Shown here piece after piece: positions 46,013 to 54,712 of a DNA stretch of 64,000 bases. The notes below the pieces were generated by a model. The model ran no database searches. It was not told the origin of the DNA and saw nothing but the letters and a program-made list of their open reading frames with translations. A program made the translations under genes and the position numbers. The stretch is from NCBI GenBank assembly GCA_002841885.1, contig PHBE01000020.1:1-64000 (forward strand), written 5' to 3'. This DNA comes from Deltaproteobacteria bacterium HGW-Deltaproteobacteria-18. GTDB taxonomy: Bacteria > Desulfobacterota > Desulfovibrionia > Desulfovibrionales > Desulfomicrobiaceae. Numbering within the stretch: position 1 is the stretch's first letter; every line of letters starts with the position of its first letter.

Positions 46013-47149
46013 TTATTGAACCTGACCGGTTTCGACCATGCGCCTGAAGCGAGCGAAAAAGTACTGGCTGTCGTGCGGTCCGGGGCCGGCTTCAGGGTGA
46101 TGCTGCACGCTGAAGATGGGCCTGGTCTTGTGCCTGAAACCTTCCAGGGTCTGATCGTTCAGATTGAGGTGGGTCTGCTCCAGGAAGTCCAAGTTGGAAA
46201 TGTCTACGCAAAAACCGTGGTTTTGTGAAGAAATTTCGATCTTTCGGGTAATATCGTCACGCACCGGATGATTGATCCCGTGATGGCCGAATTTGAGCTT
46301 GAAGCTGGTTCCGCCAAGGGCGATTCCGAGGAGCTGGTGCCCAAGGCAGATGCCGCCCACGGGATAGAGTTCGCAGAGCTCTTTTATGATGGCGATGGCC
46401 TCGGTCAGCGTGGCCGGATCGCCGGGGCCGTTGGAAAGGAAGACGCCGTTCGGTGCCAATTTCTTGACGAGTTCTGTTGGAAAGGTCGGCGGCACGGCCA
46501 GGATGGTCAGGTTCTGCCCTGCCAGCAGGCGTAGGATGTTCCACTTGATGCCGTAATCATAAACGATCACCCGCAGGCTGCCTTCGGAATTCTCGGGCCA
46601 CAGGGGCAGGTCCCCGTCCATTTTTGCGGGCACAGGTCCTGTCCCATCCCAATAATAGGGTTCTTTTGGAGCCACGAAATCGACCAGATTGGCACCTTCC
46701 ATGGAGGGCAGGGCCGCCGCCTTGGCGGCAAGTTCCTCCGGTGTCAGATCTTCAGTGGAGATGATGCCGCGCATGGCGCCATGGATGCGCAGATGGCGGG
46801 TCAGCGCGCGGGTGTCGATCCCTTCGAGGCCCATGATGCCGTGGCGTTTCAGATAGTCCGGAAGGCTCTCCTTGGAACGCCAGTTCGAAGGCTCCTTGCA
46901 GCACTCCTTGACGATGAGCGCCGGACAATGGATGCGCGAGGATTCCACGTCTTCGAGGTTGACGCCGTAGTTGCCTATGAGCGGGTAGGTCATGCAGACC
47001 ATCTGCCCGTAATAGGACGGATCGGTCAGGATTTCCTGATAGCCGGACATGCCGGTGTTGAAGATGACTTCGCCGCCGGCTTCGCCGGGGCCGGTGAAGG
47101 ACTGACCCGCAAACCAGGTGCCGTCCTCAAGGGCCAGAATTGCTTTCAT
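46013..47149 (-). CDS. carA: Carbamoyl-phosphate synthase small subunit
   Basis: CarA, 378 residues, the glutaminase subunit that supplies ammonia to CarB for carbamoyl phosphate in arginine and pyrimidine synthesis. The N-terminus [20 protein letters not shown] and [17 protein letters not shown] are typical. The class I amidotransferase has [16 protein letters not shown] with the nucleophilic Cys and [15 protein letters not shown] with His and Glu. The start overlaps the kdsB stop (ATGA). carB is not in the window. Confidence 0.97.
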   Translation of the reverse strand: MKAILALEDGTWFAGQSFTGPGEAGGEVIFNTGMSGYQEILTDPSYYGQMVCMTYPLIGNYGVNLEDVESSRIHCPALIVKECCKEPSNWRSKESLPDYLKRHGIMGLEGIDTRALTRHLRIHGAMRGIISTEDLTPEELAAKAAALPSMEGANLVDFVAPKEPYYWDGTGPVPAKMDGDLPLWPENSEGSLRVIVYDYGIKWNILRLLAGQNLTILAVPPTFPTELVKKLAPNGVFLSNGPGDPATLTEAIAIIKELCELYPVGGICLGHQLLGIALGGTSFKLKFGHHGINHPVRDDITRKIEISSQNHGFCVDISNLDFLEQTHLNLNDQTLEGFRHKTRPIFSVQHHPEAGPGPHDSQYFFARFRRMVETGQVQ

Positions 47150-47883
47150 GTATGATTTTCTCCTCGCATGAGTTCTGTGACTGTTGGCAGATCTTCTGGG
47201 CGGTCCACGCCGTGGCTCTTGTGCCGCGTCAGGGACACGTGGATGGGGATGCCGGCTTCGAGCAGGCGCAGCTGTTCCAGTTTCTCCAGTTTCTCCAAAT
47301 GACTCTCGCCCAAAGCGCTGAATTTTTCAAGGATGTGCATGCGCAGTCCGTAAATGCCGATATGTCCTATATATTCCGGCTGGTTGTCGCGTCCAAAGGG
47401 GACCTGTGCGCGGGAGAAATAGAGTGCCCGGCCGTCTGCCGCGCGCACTATCTTGACCCGGTCGGCGGATGCGGCCTCCTTGGCGCTTATGATGTGCCCA
47501 AGGGTGGTGACCAGCACGAGCGGGTCATCGAAGGGTTTGATCAGTTCGGTCAGCATTTCGGGGTTAAGTGCAGGTTCGTCGCCCTGGACATTGACGATGA
47601 CGCTGTTCGGGGCCGCGTCCAGGAGGCGCGCTGCCTCAAGTACCCGGTCCGTGCCGCTGGCGTGGTCCGGGCTGGTCATGAGCGCGGTCATCCCCAGTTT
47701 TCGGGCGGCGGTAAGAATGCGCTCGTCGTCCGTGGCCAGCGCCACGGTGTCTATCTGCGGGCACTGGCTCGCGCGCTGCATGACGTGCCAGAACATGGGT
47801 TTGCCGTGGATGATGGCCAGGGGCTTGCCCGGAAATCGGGAGCTTTCGTACCTGGCCGGGATGATTGCGATAACCTCAGGCAT
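47146..47883 (-). CDS. kdsB: 3-deoxy-manno-octulosonate cytidylyltransferase
   Basis: CMP-KDO synthetase, 245 residues, activates KDO with CTP for lipid A-core synthesis. [20 protein letters not shown] is the nucleotide-binding start, followed by [33 protein letters not shown] and [14 protein letters not shown]. It ends in an ATGA overlap with carA and starts inside the end of the KDO transferase gene (8-base overlap), linking KDO activation and transfer. Confidence 0.97.
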   Translation of the reverse strand: MPEVIAIIPARYESSRFPGKPLAIIHGKPMFWHVMQRASQCPQIDTVALATDDERILTAARKLGMTALMTSPDHASGTDRVLEAARLLDAAPNSVIVNVQGDEPALNPEMLTELIKPFDDPLVLVTTLGHIISAKEAASADRVKIVRAADGRALYFSRAQVPFGRDNQPEYIGHIGIYGLRMHILEKFSALGESHLEKLEKLEQLRLLEAGIPIHVSLTRHKSHGVDRPEDLPTVTELMRGENHT

Positions 47884-49129
47884 GGGGACTCCGGTGGAGA
47901 TAGGGGCGGATGAGTTCGATCGACGCGGCCGTGGCGCCCTGTCTGGTACGCACGTAGGTCTGGGCCGCCTCCCGCACCTCGCTGCGCGGCGGCGCGGGAG
48001 AGAGAAGGAAGCGGACGATTTCGGGGATGGACGCGCATTTGAAAACTAGGCTGTCGAATATTTCTTCGCCCACCCAGTCGAAATTGCGGGTGTGCAGACC
48101 GACGCACGGCAACACGCCCTGGGCCAGGGGTTCGAGAAAGTTCTGCCCCCCAAGCCGCGCCAGGCTGCCGCCAACGAAGGCGCGCCGCGCCAGGGCATAG
48201 GCCGGGTTCATTTCGCCGAACTTGTCCCAGAGCACGACGCTGCCGGGCGTTGCCGGGCCGTCCAGTGCGCTGCGGAGCACGAAGGGAATGCCCTGGCGGG
48301 CCAGCAGACCCTGCCAGGCCGGTATGCGGTGCATGTGTCGCGGAAAAAGGCCGATGACGCACCGCAGATCGCCATCGCGCAGCTGACGGATCAGCTCCAG
48401 TACCAGCGCTTCTTCCTGTTCGCGCACGGAGCCGAGCATGACGAAATTGTGTTCCCGGGGGATGAGCCCGGCCAGGGGATTGTCTTTGCGCTCCAGGAGC
48501 GGTGTGCTCATGGAGCGGTCGAACTTGATGTTGCCGGTGACCGTGGTCCTTTGTGCTCCAAAAATCAGCCCGAAGCGCTGTGCGTCGGTCGGGGCCATGG
48601 CCCCGATGCGCTGTGGCGCCCAGCGGCGCAGCAGGGGGGCAAGGAACAGGTAGCCGGCCAGGGATTTTGCCGTCATGCGCGCGTTGACCACCACCACGGG
48701 TACGGCCTTGGCCGCGCAGGCCATGAGCAGACCCGGCCAGATTTCCGTTTCCAGCAGCACCACCACCCTCGGCCTTGCCCTGTCCAGCATTCGGCCCATG
48801 AGCAGCGGCAGGTCGAGGGGCAGCATGCGGGTTTGCAGGTTCGGCGAGCCCATCTTGTCCAGGACTTCAAGCCCCTGGCTGGTGCAGGTCGTGGCCAGGA
48901 CCGGGACGTCCTGCAGGTGTTCAAGCAGGCCGGCCACCAGGGCGCATTCCCCGGCCGAGGCCCCCTGAATCCAGATTTCGCAGGGAGCGGGTTTGCCCAT
49001 CCCGAGCCGCTGCCTCCACCCCTGACGCATTCTGGGCGACAAAAAGCTGAGCGGCCCGGCCAGGCACCAGAGCAGGCTGTAGAGCGTCCCAAAGAGCAGG
49101 CAGACCCCCGTGGCAATGCGTGGCATCAC
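47876..49129 (-). CDS. waaA: 3-deoxy-D-manno-octulosonic acid transferase (GT30)
   Basis: KDO transferase, 417 residues, attaches KDO from CMP-KDO to lipid A precursor at the inner face of the inner membrane. A hydrophobic N-terminal anchor (LLFGTLYSLLWCLAGPLSFL) is followed by IWIQGASAGECALV (catalytic Glu), VLLETEIWPGLL and the C-terminal donor site FVGGSLARLGGQNFLEPLAQ. Two ATG codons in tandem start the gene at 49129/49126. It overlaps the ddl stop and kdsB start. Confidence 0.95.
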   Translation of the reverse strand: MMPRIATGVCLLFGTLYSLLWCLAGPLSFLSPRMRQGWRQRLGMGKPAPCEIWIQGASAGECALVAGLLEHLQDVPVLATTCTSQGLEVLDKMGSPNLQTRMLPLDLPLLMGRMLDRARPRVVVLLETEIWPGLLMACAAKAVPVVVVNARMTAKSLAGYLFLAPLLRRWAPQRIGAMAPTDAQRFGLIFGAQRTTVTGNIKFDRSMSTPLLERKDNPLAGLIPREHNFVMLGSVREQEEALVLELIRQLRDGDLRCVIGLFPRHMHRIPAWQGLLARQGIPFVLRSALDGPATPGSVVLWDKFGEMNPAYALARRAFVGGSLARLGGQNFLEPLAQGVLPCVGLHTRNFDWVGEEIFDSLVFKCASIPEIVRFLLSPAPPRSEVREAAQTYVRTRQGATAASIELIRPYLHRSPHA

Positions 49130-50034
49130 GGTTTTTTGCGCAGCCCAAGCTCAATGAGCCGGGTCAGAAGTTTCTCGAACGACAGGCCCACAGCCATGGC
49201 TTCCTGGGGCAGGAGGCTGGTGGCGGTCATGCCGGGCAGAGTGTTGACTTCCAGCAGGTACGGCGTGCCGTCCGCCCCGACCATGAAATCCGAGCGGCTG
49301 TAATCGGCAAGCCCGAGGGCGTCGTGGGCGGCGCGGGCCATGGACTGCAACCTGTCGGTCAATTCCACGGGGATCGGAGCTGGGCAGACCTCTTCCGTGG
49401 CGCCGGCCACGTACTTGCTCTCGTAGTCGAAGAATTCTCCGCTCCTGGGGCGGATGAGGATGGGCGGCAGAGCGTAGCCTTCAAGCACCCCGCAGGTCAG
49501 TTCCTGGCCGCGGATCAGCGCCTCGGCCAAAAGGTCCTGCCCGGCGATTTCAGGCTGGGCCAGATAGGCTTCGAGCTCTTCCTCGGACTCGACGATTCCG
49601 ACGCCAAGGCTTGAGCCGCCGGTGTTCGGCTTGACCACCAGCGGAAAAGGCAAAAGGGGGCGCCACTCGATCACATGGCTCGCGGGTACGAACTCCCAGG
49701 CAGGGGTGGACAGTCCGGCGGCCTCGAAGAGCTGCTTGGACACGGCCTTGTTCAGGGCCAGGAGCGAGGCGCGGGAGTCCGACCCCTGGTAGGGCATGCC
49801 GATGCGCTCCAGCAGGCACTGGACCAGGCCGTCTTCGCCGGGAGAGCCGTGCAGGTTGATGAATGCGAATTCCTGGCCTTCCGTCGCCGCGTAAAGGGCG
49901 CGCAGGTCGCGGGCGGGATCGAAAAGGGTGACGTTGTGTCCCAGCGCCAGCAGGCCTTTTTCGATCTGCCTGGCACCGCTCAATGCGACTTCGCGTTCAC
50001 CGGACCAGCCTCCGGCTATCAAAAGGATATTCAT
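49126..50034 (-). CDS. ddl: D-alanine-D-alanine ligase
   Basis: Ddl, 302 residues, joins two D-Ala with ATP for peptidoglycan precursor synthesis. The N-terminal ILLIAGGWSGEREVALSGA and NLHGSPGEDGLVQCLLE, ATP-grasp FPLVVKPNTGGSSLGVGIVE, and C-terminal YSRSDFMVGADGTPYLLEVN and TLPGMTATSLLPQEA are all diagnostic. The true start is ATG 50034, with GGGAG nine bases before; the frame is open further upstream but in the HD-protein gene region. It overlaps the HD gene by 38 bases. Confidence 0.95.
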   Translation of the reverse strand: MNILLIAGGWSGEREVALSGARQIEKGLLALGHNVTLFDPARDLRALYAATEGQEFAFINLHGSPGEDGLVQCLLERIGMPYQGSDSRASLLALNKAVSKQLFEAAGLSTPAWEFVPASHVIEWRPLLPFPLVVKPNTGGSSLGVGIVESEEELEAYLAQPEIAGQDLLAEALIRGQELTCGVLEGYALPPILIRPRSGEFFDYESKYVAGATEEVCPAPIPVELTDRLQSMARAAHDALGLADYSRSDFMVGADGTPYLLEVNTLPGMTATSLLPQEAMAVGLSFEKLLTRLIELGLRKKP

Positions 50035-50626
50035 GTATATTTTCTCCCAGAAAGGTGCTGAATAATTGTTCGAGCTCGCGCCCCTGACTGAAGGCGCGGG
50101 TGATCCATTCCCGGCTGCGATCGGTGTGCCCGTAGCGGTCGAAGAGGTCTGCGAAGCGTTCATCCATGCCGACGATGGTGTCATGTTTGACCCGCTTGTC
50201 CGCGTAAATGATGGCCAGGGGCAGAAAATGTCTTTCAAGGTCGAGAGTGCCCGGCCAGTAGACATGGTGCATGACTCCCTGGGCGATGCGCGGGTTGCGG
50301 ATCAGGTCCATGACCCAGGACGCGCCGATCTGGCTGTGATTGCCGCTGTGTTCAATGGTGTAGGTCTTGCCCAGATCGTGCAGGAGACCCGCCGCGCGCA
50401 CCGATTGCACGAAGTCGTCTTGGCCGAGTCCTTCCGGATTGCCAAGTCCCTTTCTTGCCGCGAGCTGGGCCAGGGTCGTGGCCACGTCCGCCACCAGACT
50501 GCTGTGGACTTTTATGTGCTCCAGCATGGCGTAAGTATTCCACCATTCCCGGCAGTCTTCGTCACTCGGGATGCGTCCCTGCGATGCGGTCGGGATGAGG
50601 GTCAAGGGGATATCAAGTTGGTTCAT
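49997..50626 (-). CDS. HD-domain phosphohydrolase
   Basis: A 209-residue HD-superfamily protein. The metal-binding His-Asp pair is in GLLHDLGKTYTIEHSGNHSQ, with an upstream LEHIKVHSSLVADVA His and later MHHVYWPGT and IIYADKRVKHD residues of the HD fold, similar to the HDIG-type hydrolases acting on nucleotides or phosphoesters. It is first in the reverse operon HD-ddl-waaA-kdsB-carA and divergent from hypC. Substrate unknown. Confidence 0.88.
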   Translation of the reverse strand: MNQLDIPLTLIPTASQGRIPSDEDCREWWNTYAMLEHIKVHSSLVADVATTLAQLAARKGLGNPEGLGQDDFVQSVRAAGLLHDLGKTYTIEHSGNHSQIGASWVMDLIRNPRIAQGVMHHVYWPGTLDLERHFLPLAIIYADKRVKHDTIVGMDERFADLFDRYGHTDRSREWITRAFSQGRELEQLFSTFLGENIHEYPFDSRRLVR

Positions 50627-50665
50627 TTTAAGGCCTTTGGGACGTGTCGGCGCGGGAAGAGTTCA

Positions 50666-50694
50666 TTGACACAAAACATCCAGGGATTTAGCAA
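50666..50694 (+). promoter_or_regulatory. Possible sigma-70-type promoter of hypCDE
   Basis: TTGACA at 50666-50671 is a perfect -35 element; with 17 bases spacing the -10 would be TAGCAA, a weak match. A second TTGACA follows at about 50700 but is too close to the hypC start. No sigma-54 -24/-12 pair was recognised. Confidence 0.35.
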
Positions 50695-50730
50695 CAGCGT
50701 TGACAAAAAGCAAAGCGGGAGATGTGTGCC

Positions 50731-50958
50731 ATGTGCCTAGCGATTCCAATGGAAGTGCTCAAGATCGAGGGACAAAATGCCGAAGTGCAGGTTGGCGGGA
50801 CGCGGCATAATGTTCGTCTGGATGTAATTTCCGAATTTCCGGAAGTGGGCGACTACGTCATCGTCCATGCCGGCTTCGCCCTGACCCGTCTGGACCGGGA
50901 GGAAGCCATCGCCACCCTGAAACTTTTCGAGGAAGGGCTGAACATTGAACTTGTTTGA
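50731..50958 (+). CDS. hypC: Hydrogenase maturation chaperone HypC
   Basis: HypC, 75 residues, small chaperone that carries the Fe(CN)2CO unit from HypD to the hydrogenase large subunit. The start is chosen at ATG 50731 because HypC must begin Met-Cys: MCLAIPMEVLK, with the essential Cys2. GGGAG lies nine bases upstream; an in-frame ATG at 50722 would bury this Cys. The middle VGGTRHNVRLDVI and GDYVIVHAGFALTRLD are typical. It overlaps hypD by 14 bases. Confidence 0.97.
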   Translation: MCLAIPMEVLKIEGQNAEVQVGGTRHNVRLDVISEFPEVGDYVIVHAGFALTRLDREEAIATLKLFEEGLNIELV

Positions 50959-52027
50959 CAATTTCAAGGATCCCCAGCTGTGCAAGACCCTGCTGGCTCG
51001 AATCCACGCCGAACTGGACGGGGAACTCAGGTTCATGGAGGTGTGCGGAACGCATACGGTTTCCATTTTTCGCAGCGGGGTGCGTTCCCTGCTCTCCGAC
51101 AAGGTCGTGCACCTCTCCGGTCCCGGCTGTCCGGTCTGCGTGACCCATGACAGCGAAGTGGCGGCCTTTCTCGAACTGGCAGGCAAGAACGCCATCATCG
51201 CCACTTTTGGCGATCTGATGCGCGTGCCCGGGCCGGAAAAGAAAACTTTGAAGAGCGCCCAGGCCGAAGGGGCCCGCGTCAAGATCGTCTATTCCCCCTT
51301 CGACGCCCTGAAGATCGCCCAGGACAACCCGCATGACAAGGTCGTTTTCCTGGGCGTTGGTTTCGAGACCACGGCTCCGGCCATCGCCGCCACGGTCAAG
51401 GTGGCCCGCGAGCAGGGTATCTCCAATTTTTCCGTACTCTGTTTTCACAAGCTCGTTCCCCCGGCCCTGGACGCCCTGGTCGGGGACCCGGAGCTTCAGG
51501 TGCAGGCTTTTTTGCTGCCGGGGCACGTCTCGGCCATCATCGGCGTCGAGCCCTATCGCTTCCTGGCCGCAAAGCACGGCCTTCCCGCAGTGGTGGCCGG
51601 GTTCGAGCCCGTCGACATCCTGCAGGCCCTGTACATGTTCGTGACCATGCGCAACGAAGGCAAGATTGACGTCGTCAACGCCTACACGCGGGTGGTCTCC
51701 GACGAGGGCAACCCCAAGGCCATGTCCGTCATGAACGAGATTTTTTCGTCCTGCGACGCCCTGTGGCGAGGCATCGGCCTCATTCCCGGCAGCGGCCTCG
51801 AGATTCGTGACGAATTCGCGGATTACGACGCCATGCGTGTTTTCGACATGCAGCTGCACGACGTGCCCGAGATCAAGGGCTGCCGTTGCGGTGACGTACT
51901 CAAGGGCAAGATGTCGCCGGACAAGTGTCCTCTTTTCGGCACGGCCTGCACTCCCGCCTCGCCGGTGGGGCCATGCATGGTTTCCACCGAAGGGTCGTGT
52001 GCGGCATATTTCAAATACAGAATTTGA
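50945..52027 (+). CDS. hypD: Hydrogenase maturation protein HypD
   Basis: HypD, 360 residues, iron-sulfur scaffold for building the Fe(CN)2CO cofactor of [NiFe]-hydrogenases. It has MEVCGTHTVSIFRSG (catalytic Cys), LSGPGCPVCVTHD (thiol pair), FETTAPAIAATV and the C-terminal Cys set (GCRCGDVLKG, DKCPLFGTACTPASPVGPC, STEGSCAAYF) for the 4Fe-4S cluster. It starts at TTG 50945 within hypC, with GAGGAAGGG just before. The stop at 52027 is directly followed by a large palindromic repeat. Confidence 0.97.
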   Translation: MNLFDNFKDPQLCKTLLARIHAELDGELRFMEVCGTHTVSIFRSGVRSLLSDKVVHLSGPGCPVCVTHDSEVAAFLELAGKNAIIATFGDLMRVPGPEKKTLKSAQAEGARVKIVYSPFDALKIAQDNPHDKVVFLGVGFETTAPAIAATVKVAREQGISNFSVLCFHKLVPPALDALVGDPELQVQAFLLPGHVSAIIGVEPYRFLAAKHGLPAVVAGFEPVDILQALYMFVTMRNEGKIDVVNAYTRVVSDEGNPKAMSVMNEIFSSCDALWRGIGLIPGSGLEIRDEFADYDAMRVFDMQLHDVPEIKGCRCGDVLKGKMSPDKCPLFGTACTPASPVGPCMVSTEGSCAAYFKYRI

Positions 52028-52271
52028 GAGAGCGCCGAAAATTGATTCTGGACTGCGTTGCTCACCGATTTTGAAGGGCTCATGTAGTCGGCTACACATC
52101 GCCCTTCAAAATCGGCTCGTGCCTTGCCAGAATCAATTTTCGACGCTCTCCGGGGATTAAATTGATTCTGGACTGCGCTGTTCGTCGGGTTTGAAGGGCT
52201 CATGTAGTCGGCTACACAATCGCCCTTCAAAATCGGCTCGTGCCTTGCCAGAATCAATTTTCGACGCTCTC
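52028..52271. repeat. Two tandem 120-bp palindromic repeat units after hypD
   Basis: The first unit (52028-52150) is a long nested palindrome. Outer arms of 24 bases (52028-52051 with 52127-52150, one mismatch) enclose a perfect 15-bp inner arm pair (52065-52079 with 52101-52115), and the central loop has a TGTAG-CTACA mini-hairpin. The second unit repeats it at a spacing of 120 bases (52161-52271) with a few base differences but lacks the outermost left arm. It begins at the first base after the hypD stop. No gene is inside. It may be a REP/MITE-type element, and could also fold as RNA within the hyp transcript. Confidence 0.85.
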
Positions 52272-52390
52272 TGGGGATTTAAAGGCATTTATCCCCTTTT
52301 TCGAGGGGATGGCTTGGCGAGAAGCGTAAAAAATCATCCGCCGGTACCTCAAGGTCTTTTTTGGCATGGTCCTCGGCCTCGTCGGCTGTT

Positions 52391-52499
52391 TGACTGAGCC
52401 GGGCATCGTTTGTTGAATCGTTGCCCGGCGGGCTGTCCTGATTTGTCGCCTGGCACGCAACGATTCAACACTACGAGGCCAGCGAAGGAGTTCCGGCGG
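52391..52499. repeat. Dispersed palindromic element, copy 1
   Basis: A roughly 110-base element shared with 54741-54853, which is inverted. Conserved ends are TGACTGAG...GGCATCGTTTGTTGAATC on one side and GATTCAAC.CTACGAG.CC.GCGAAGGAGTT.CGGCG on the other. The stem here is GTTGAATCGTTGC pairing with GCAACGATTCAAC. Flanking CATGG-CCTCG strings (about 52366 and 52506) hint at further outer arms. The rest of the 52272-52691 gap holds a small hairpin at 52291-52310 and no gene. Confidence 0.8.
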
Positions 52500-52691
52500 G
52501 GTCGCGAGGGCCATGTCGACAAAGGGCCGTGTGCCGCACATGTCGAAACTCCAGAGGACGATGAGTGCCCCGCCATCGCGGGAATGACTCGGTCTTTTGC
52601 TTCGGGGCCGCGTGCCCCATATTTTGGGTTCGTTAGTTGTTTTCGTATTCGGATCAGCTGGTTACAAAGATGTCACGCAAGGGGGAAGCGA

Positions 52692-53693
52692 GTGGAAAGG
52701 GTTCTTCTTGATTACGGCAGCGGCGGCAAGGCTTCACACCGGCTCATCGGTGAGCTTTTTCTCAAATATCTGGGAAACGAGATTCTTGACCGCCTCGATG
52801 ATGCGGCCTTTCTGCATGTCAGCAGCCCCATCTCCATGAGCACCGACACCTTTACCGTGGACCCCATCTTTTTTCCCGGTGGCGACATCGGGTCCCTGGC
52901 CGTGCACGGAACTGTCAATGACGTGGCCATGCTCGGCGCGCGGCCGAAATACATGACCTGCGGATTCATCATCGAAGAGGGGCTGCCCATGGCCGATCTG
53001 GAGCGCATCGTCGAGTCCATGGGGAATGCAGCCCGCGAGGCTGGAATTCTCGTGGTCTCGGGCGACACCAAGGTCGTGCCCAAGGGCACGGTGGACAAGA
53101 TTTTCATCAACACCACGGGCATCGGCGAGATCTTCGTGACCGAGGCCCCGAGCGGGCACAGAGCCGCGCCCGGGGATGCGATCCTGATCAGCGGCTTCAT
53201 GGGTGATCATGGCCTGGCCATCCTGTCCAAACGCGAGGGTTTGACCTTCGAGGCTCCCGTGCTTTCGGACTGCGCCTCGCTCAATCACATCATCGTGCGT
53301 CTGCTTGAGGCCATCCCCGAAGTGCATGTACTGCGCGATCCGACCCGGGGCGGTCTGGCCACGACCCTCAACGAAATCGCCGGGCAGTCGGGAGTCGAGT
53401 GCCGGATTTTCGAGTCGAAGATTCCGGTCCGTCCCGAAGTCAGCGGCGGGTGTTCCTTTTTGGGCCTTGATCCTCTGTATCTGGCCAATGAGGGCAAGTT
53501 CATCTGCATCCTGCCCCAGGAGCACGCCGAGGCGGCCCTGGCCATCATGCGCTCCGACCCGCTTGGCGTGGACGCGGTGCAGATCGGCAATGTCCGTGAT
53601 GAACACCCCGGCAAGGTCGTGCTGGAAACGCCCCTCGGCGGAACCCGGCTCATGGATATGCTCGAAGGCGAACAGTTGCCGCGCATCTGCTGA
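52692..53693 (+). CDS. hypE: Hydrogenase maturation protein HypE
   Basis: HypE, 333 residues, dehydrates the carbamoyl group received from HypF on its C-terminal Cys to a thiocyanate, giving the CN ligands of the hydrogenase iron. It opens MERVLLDYGSGGKASHRLIG and has DAAFLHVSSPISMSTDTFTV, GSLAVHGTVNDVAMLGARP, RDPTRGGLATTLNEIA and the required C-terminal PRIC with the final Cys. The start is GTG 52692, with GGGGGA upstream; the frame is open further up through the repeat region, but nothing there resembles HypE. A 664-base repeat-filled gap separates it from hypD. Confidence 0.96.
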   Translation: MERVLLDYGSGGKASHRLIGELFLKYLGNEILDRLDDAAFLHVSSPISMSTDTFTVDPIFFPGGDIGSLAVHGTVNDVAMLGARPKYMTCGFIIEEGLPMADLERIVESMGNAAREAGILVVSGDTKVVPKGTVDKIFINTTGIGEIFVTEAPSGHRAAPGDAILISGFMGDHGLAILSKREGLTFEAPVLSDCASLNHIIVRLLEAIPEVHVLRDPTRGGLATTLNEIAGQSGVECRIFESKIPVRPEVSGGCSFLGLDPLYLANEGKFICILPQEHAEAALAIMRSDPLGVDAVQIGNVRDEHPGKVVLETPLGGTRLMDMLEGEQLPRIC

Positions 53694-53694
53694 G

Positions 53695-54228
53695 ATGACC
53701 TCTTCTCCCGCCTACGTGGCCATCGACTTCGAAACCGCGGACTCGCACCGCGACAGCGCCTGCGCCGTGGGCCTGACCAAGGTTCGCGACGGCGAGATCG
53801 TGGACAGGCTCTATGGCCTGATCCGCCCGCCGCGTTCGCGCTTCTCGCCTTTTTGCGTGAACGTGCACGGCATCCACTGGTCCGACGTCAAGGACGCTCC
53901 GCCCTTCCGGGAATTCTGGATCGAACATGCCCAGTTTCTGGAGGATGCGGATTTTCTGGCCGCGCACAACGCCAAGTTCGACCGCTCGGTGCTTGGCGCG
54001 TGTTGCACCATGGCTGGCCTGCCTGCTCCGTCCATGCCTTTCGTTTGCACTGTGGATCTGGCCCGCAACCAGTGGAACCTGCGTCCGACCAAGTTGCCGG
54101 ACGTGTGCCGCTATCTTGGCCTTGATCTCAATCACCACCATGCCGGGTCCGACGCCGAAGCCTGCGCCCGCATCGTCATGGCCGCCGTGGCGCAGAACCC
54201 CCGCTGTCTGGCTCCTTTCGGATTATAG
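53695..54228 (+). CDS. DnaQ-like 3'-5' exonuclease (DEDDh)
   Basis: A 177-residue exonuclease of the DNA polymerase III epsilon fold. The ExoI motif is VAIDFETADSHRDSACAVGL (D-x-E), ExoII FLAAHNAKFDRSVL (Asp), and ExoIII HHHAGSDAEACARIV (His-x4-Asp). It lacks the helicase or polymerase extension seen in larger members. ATG 53695 follows the hypE stop by one base, so it is co-transcribed with hypE, although no functional link to hydrogenase maturation is known to me. May act in DNA repair or RNA trimming. Confidence 0.9.
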   Translation: MTSSPAYVAIDFETADSHRDSACAVGLTKVRDGEIVDRLYGLIRPPRSRFSPFCVNVHGIHWSDVKDAPPFREFWIEHAQFLEDADFLAAHNAKFDRSVLGACCTMAGLPAPSMPFVCTVDLARNQWNLRPTKLPDVCRYLGLDLNHHHAGSDAEACARIVMAAVAQNPRCLAPFGL

Positions 54229-54236
54229 GAGAACAC

Positions 54237-54704
54237 ATGTCTTTGTCCCAGGCCCAGATGCGGGCCCATATCTTCCTGGTCATCCTCGATAAATTCTCCG
54301 GCAGCGCCGAACGCCGTCAGGAGGCCCTGGCCGAGTATTTCATGGTGACCATGCCCAATGTCCCGGAAGACGCCGCCCGCCGTCTGGCCGAACTCATCCC
54401 TGACCTCATGCCCGAACTGTACTCCAAATGGATCGGCGAGTTTGCAGAGCGCCTTTTTGAGACGGTCCCTGACGAGCAATTGCAACACTTGTGCGAAGGC
54501 AGCGTGGAAAACAACGCCGCCCTGGGGCTGGTCTTTCTGATGTTCATGGAGTCCGAACGCATGGAGAAGCAGACCGAGGAAGACCTGCGCCGATACGCGC
54601 GGGAACATTCGGGAAGCGATGACATGGGCGATCTGGTGGCGGCGTATCTGCGCGGCAAGGTTGATGCCCTGCGGGCGGATGTGGGTGGGGAGAAGGTGCA
54701 ATAG
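54237..54704 (+). CDS. Conserved-looking protein of unknown function
   Basis: A 155-residue, mostly helical, acidic protein, with no signal peptide or membrane span. It starts at ATG 54237 with AGGAG upstream, 8 bases after the exonuclease stop, so it shares that transcript. I do not recognise a family: visible features are only amphipathic helices and an acidic centre (MFMESERMEKQTEEDLRRYA). Base and codon use match the neighbours, which supports a real gene. Confidence 0.75.
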   Translation: MSLSQAQMRAHIFLVILDKFSGSAERRQEALAEYFMVTMPNVPEDAARRLAELIPDLMPELYSKWIGEFAERLFETVPDEQLQHLCEGSVENNAALGLVFLMFMESERMEKQTEEDLRRYAREHSGSDDMGDLVAAYLRGKVDALRADVGGEKVQ

Positions 54705-54712
54705 CGCGTGGA

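Noticed and set aside
48092-49303. Forward open frame of 403 codons opposite waaA
   Set aside because: Low-complexity His/Gln/Arg-rich antisense translation; the reverse frame is clearly KDO transferase.
50627-50730. Sigma-54 promoter upstream of hypC
   Set aside because: No GG-N10-GC pair with the usual TGGCAC/TTGC context was found; only sigma-70-like TTGACA strings are visible.
50858-52099. Reverse open frame of 413 codons opposite hypD
   Set aside because: Antisense shadow of hypD, which has all essential Cys motifs; the frame also runs through the palindromic repeat.
52151-52271. Tandem repeats after hypD considered as a CRISPR array
   Set aside because: Only two 120-base units, each internally palindromic, and no short repeats with unique spacers of even length or cas genes.
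52410-52691. Upstream extension of the hypE frame through the repeat region
   Set aside because: The 94 extra codons translate the palindromic element and do not resemble HypE; GTG 52692 with GGGGGA gives the expected length and N-terminus.
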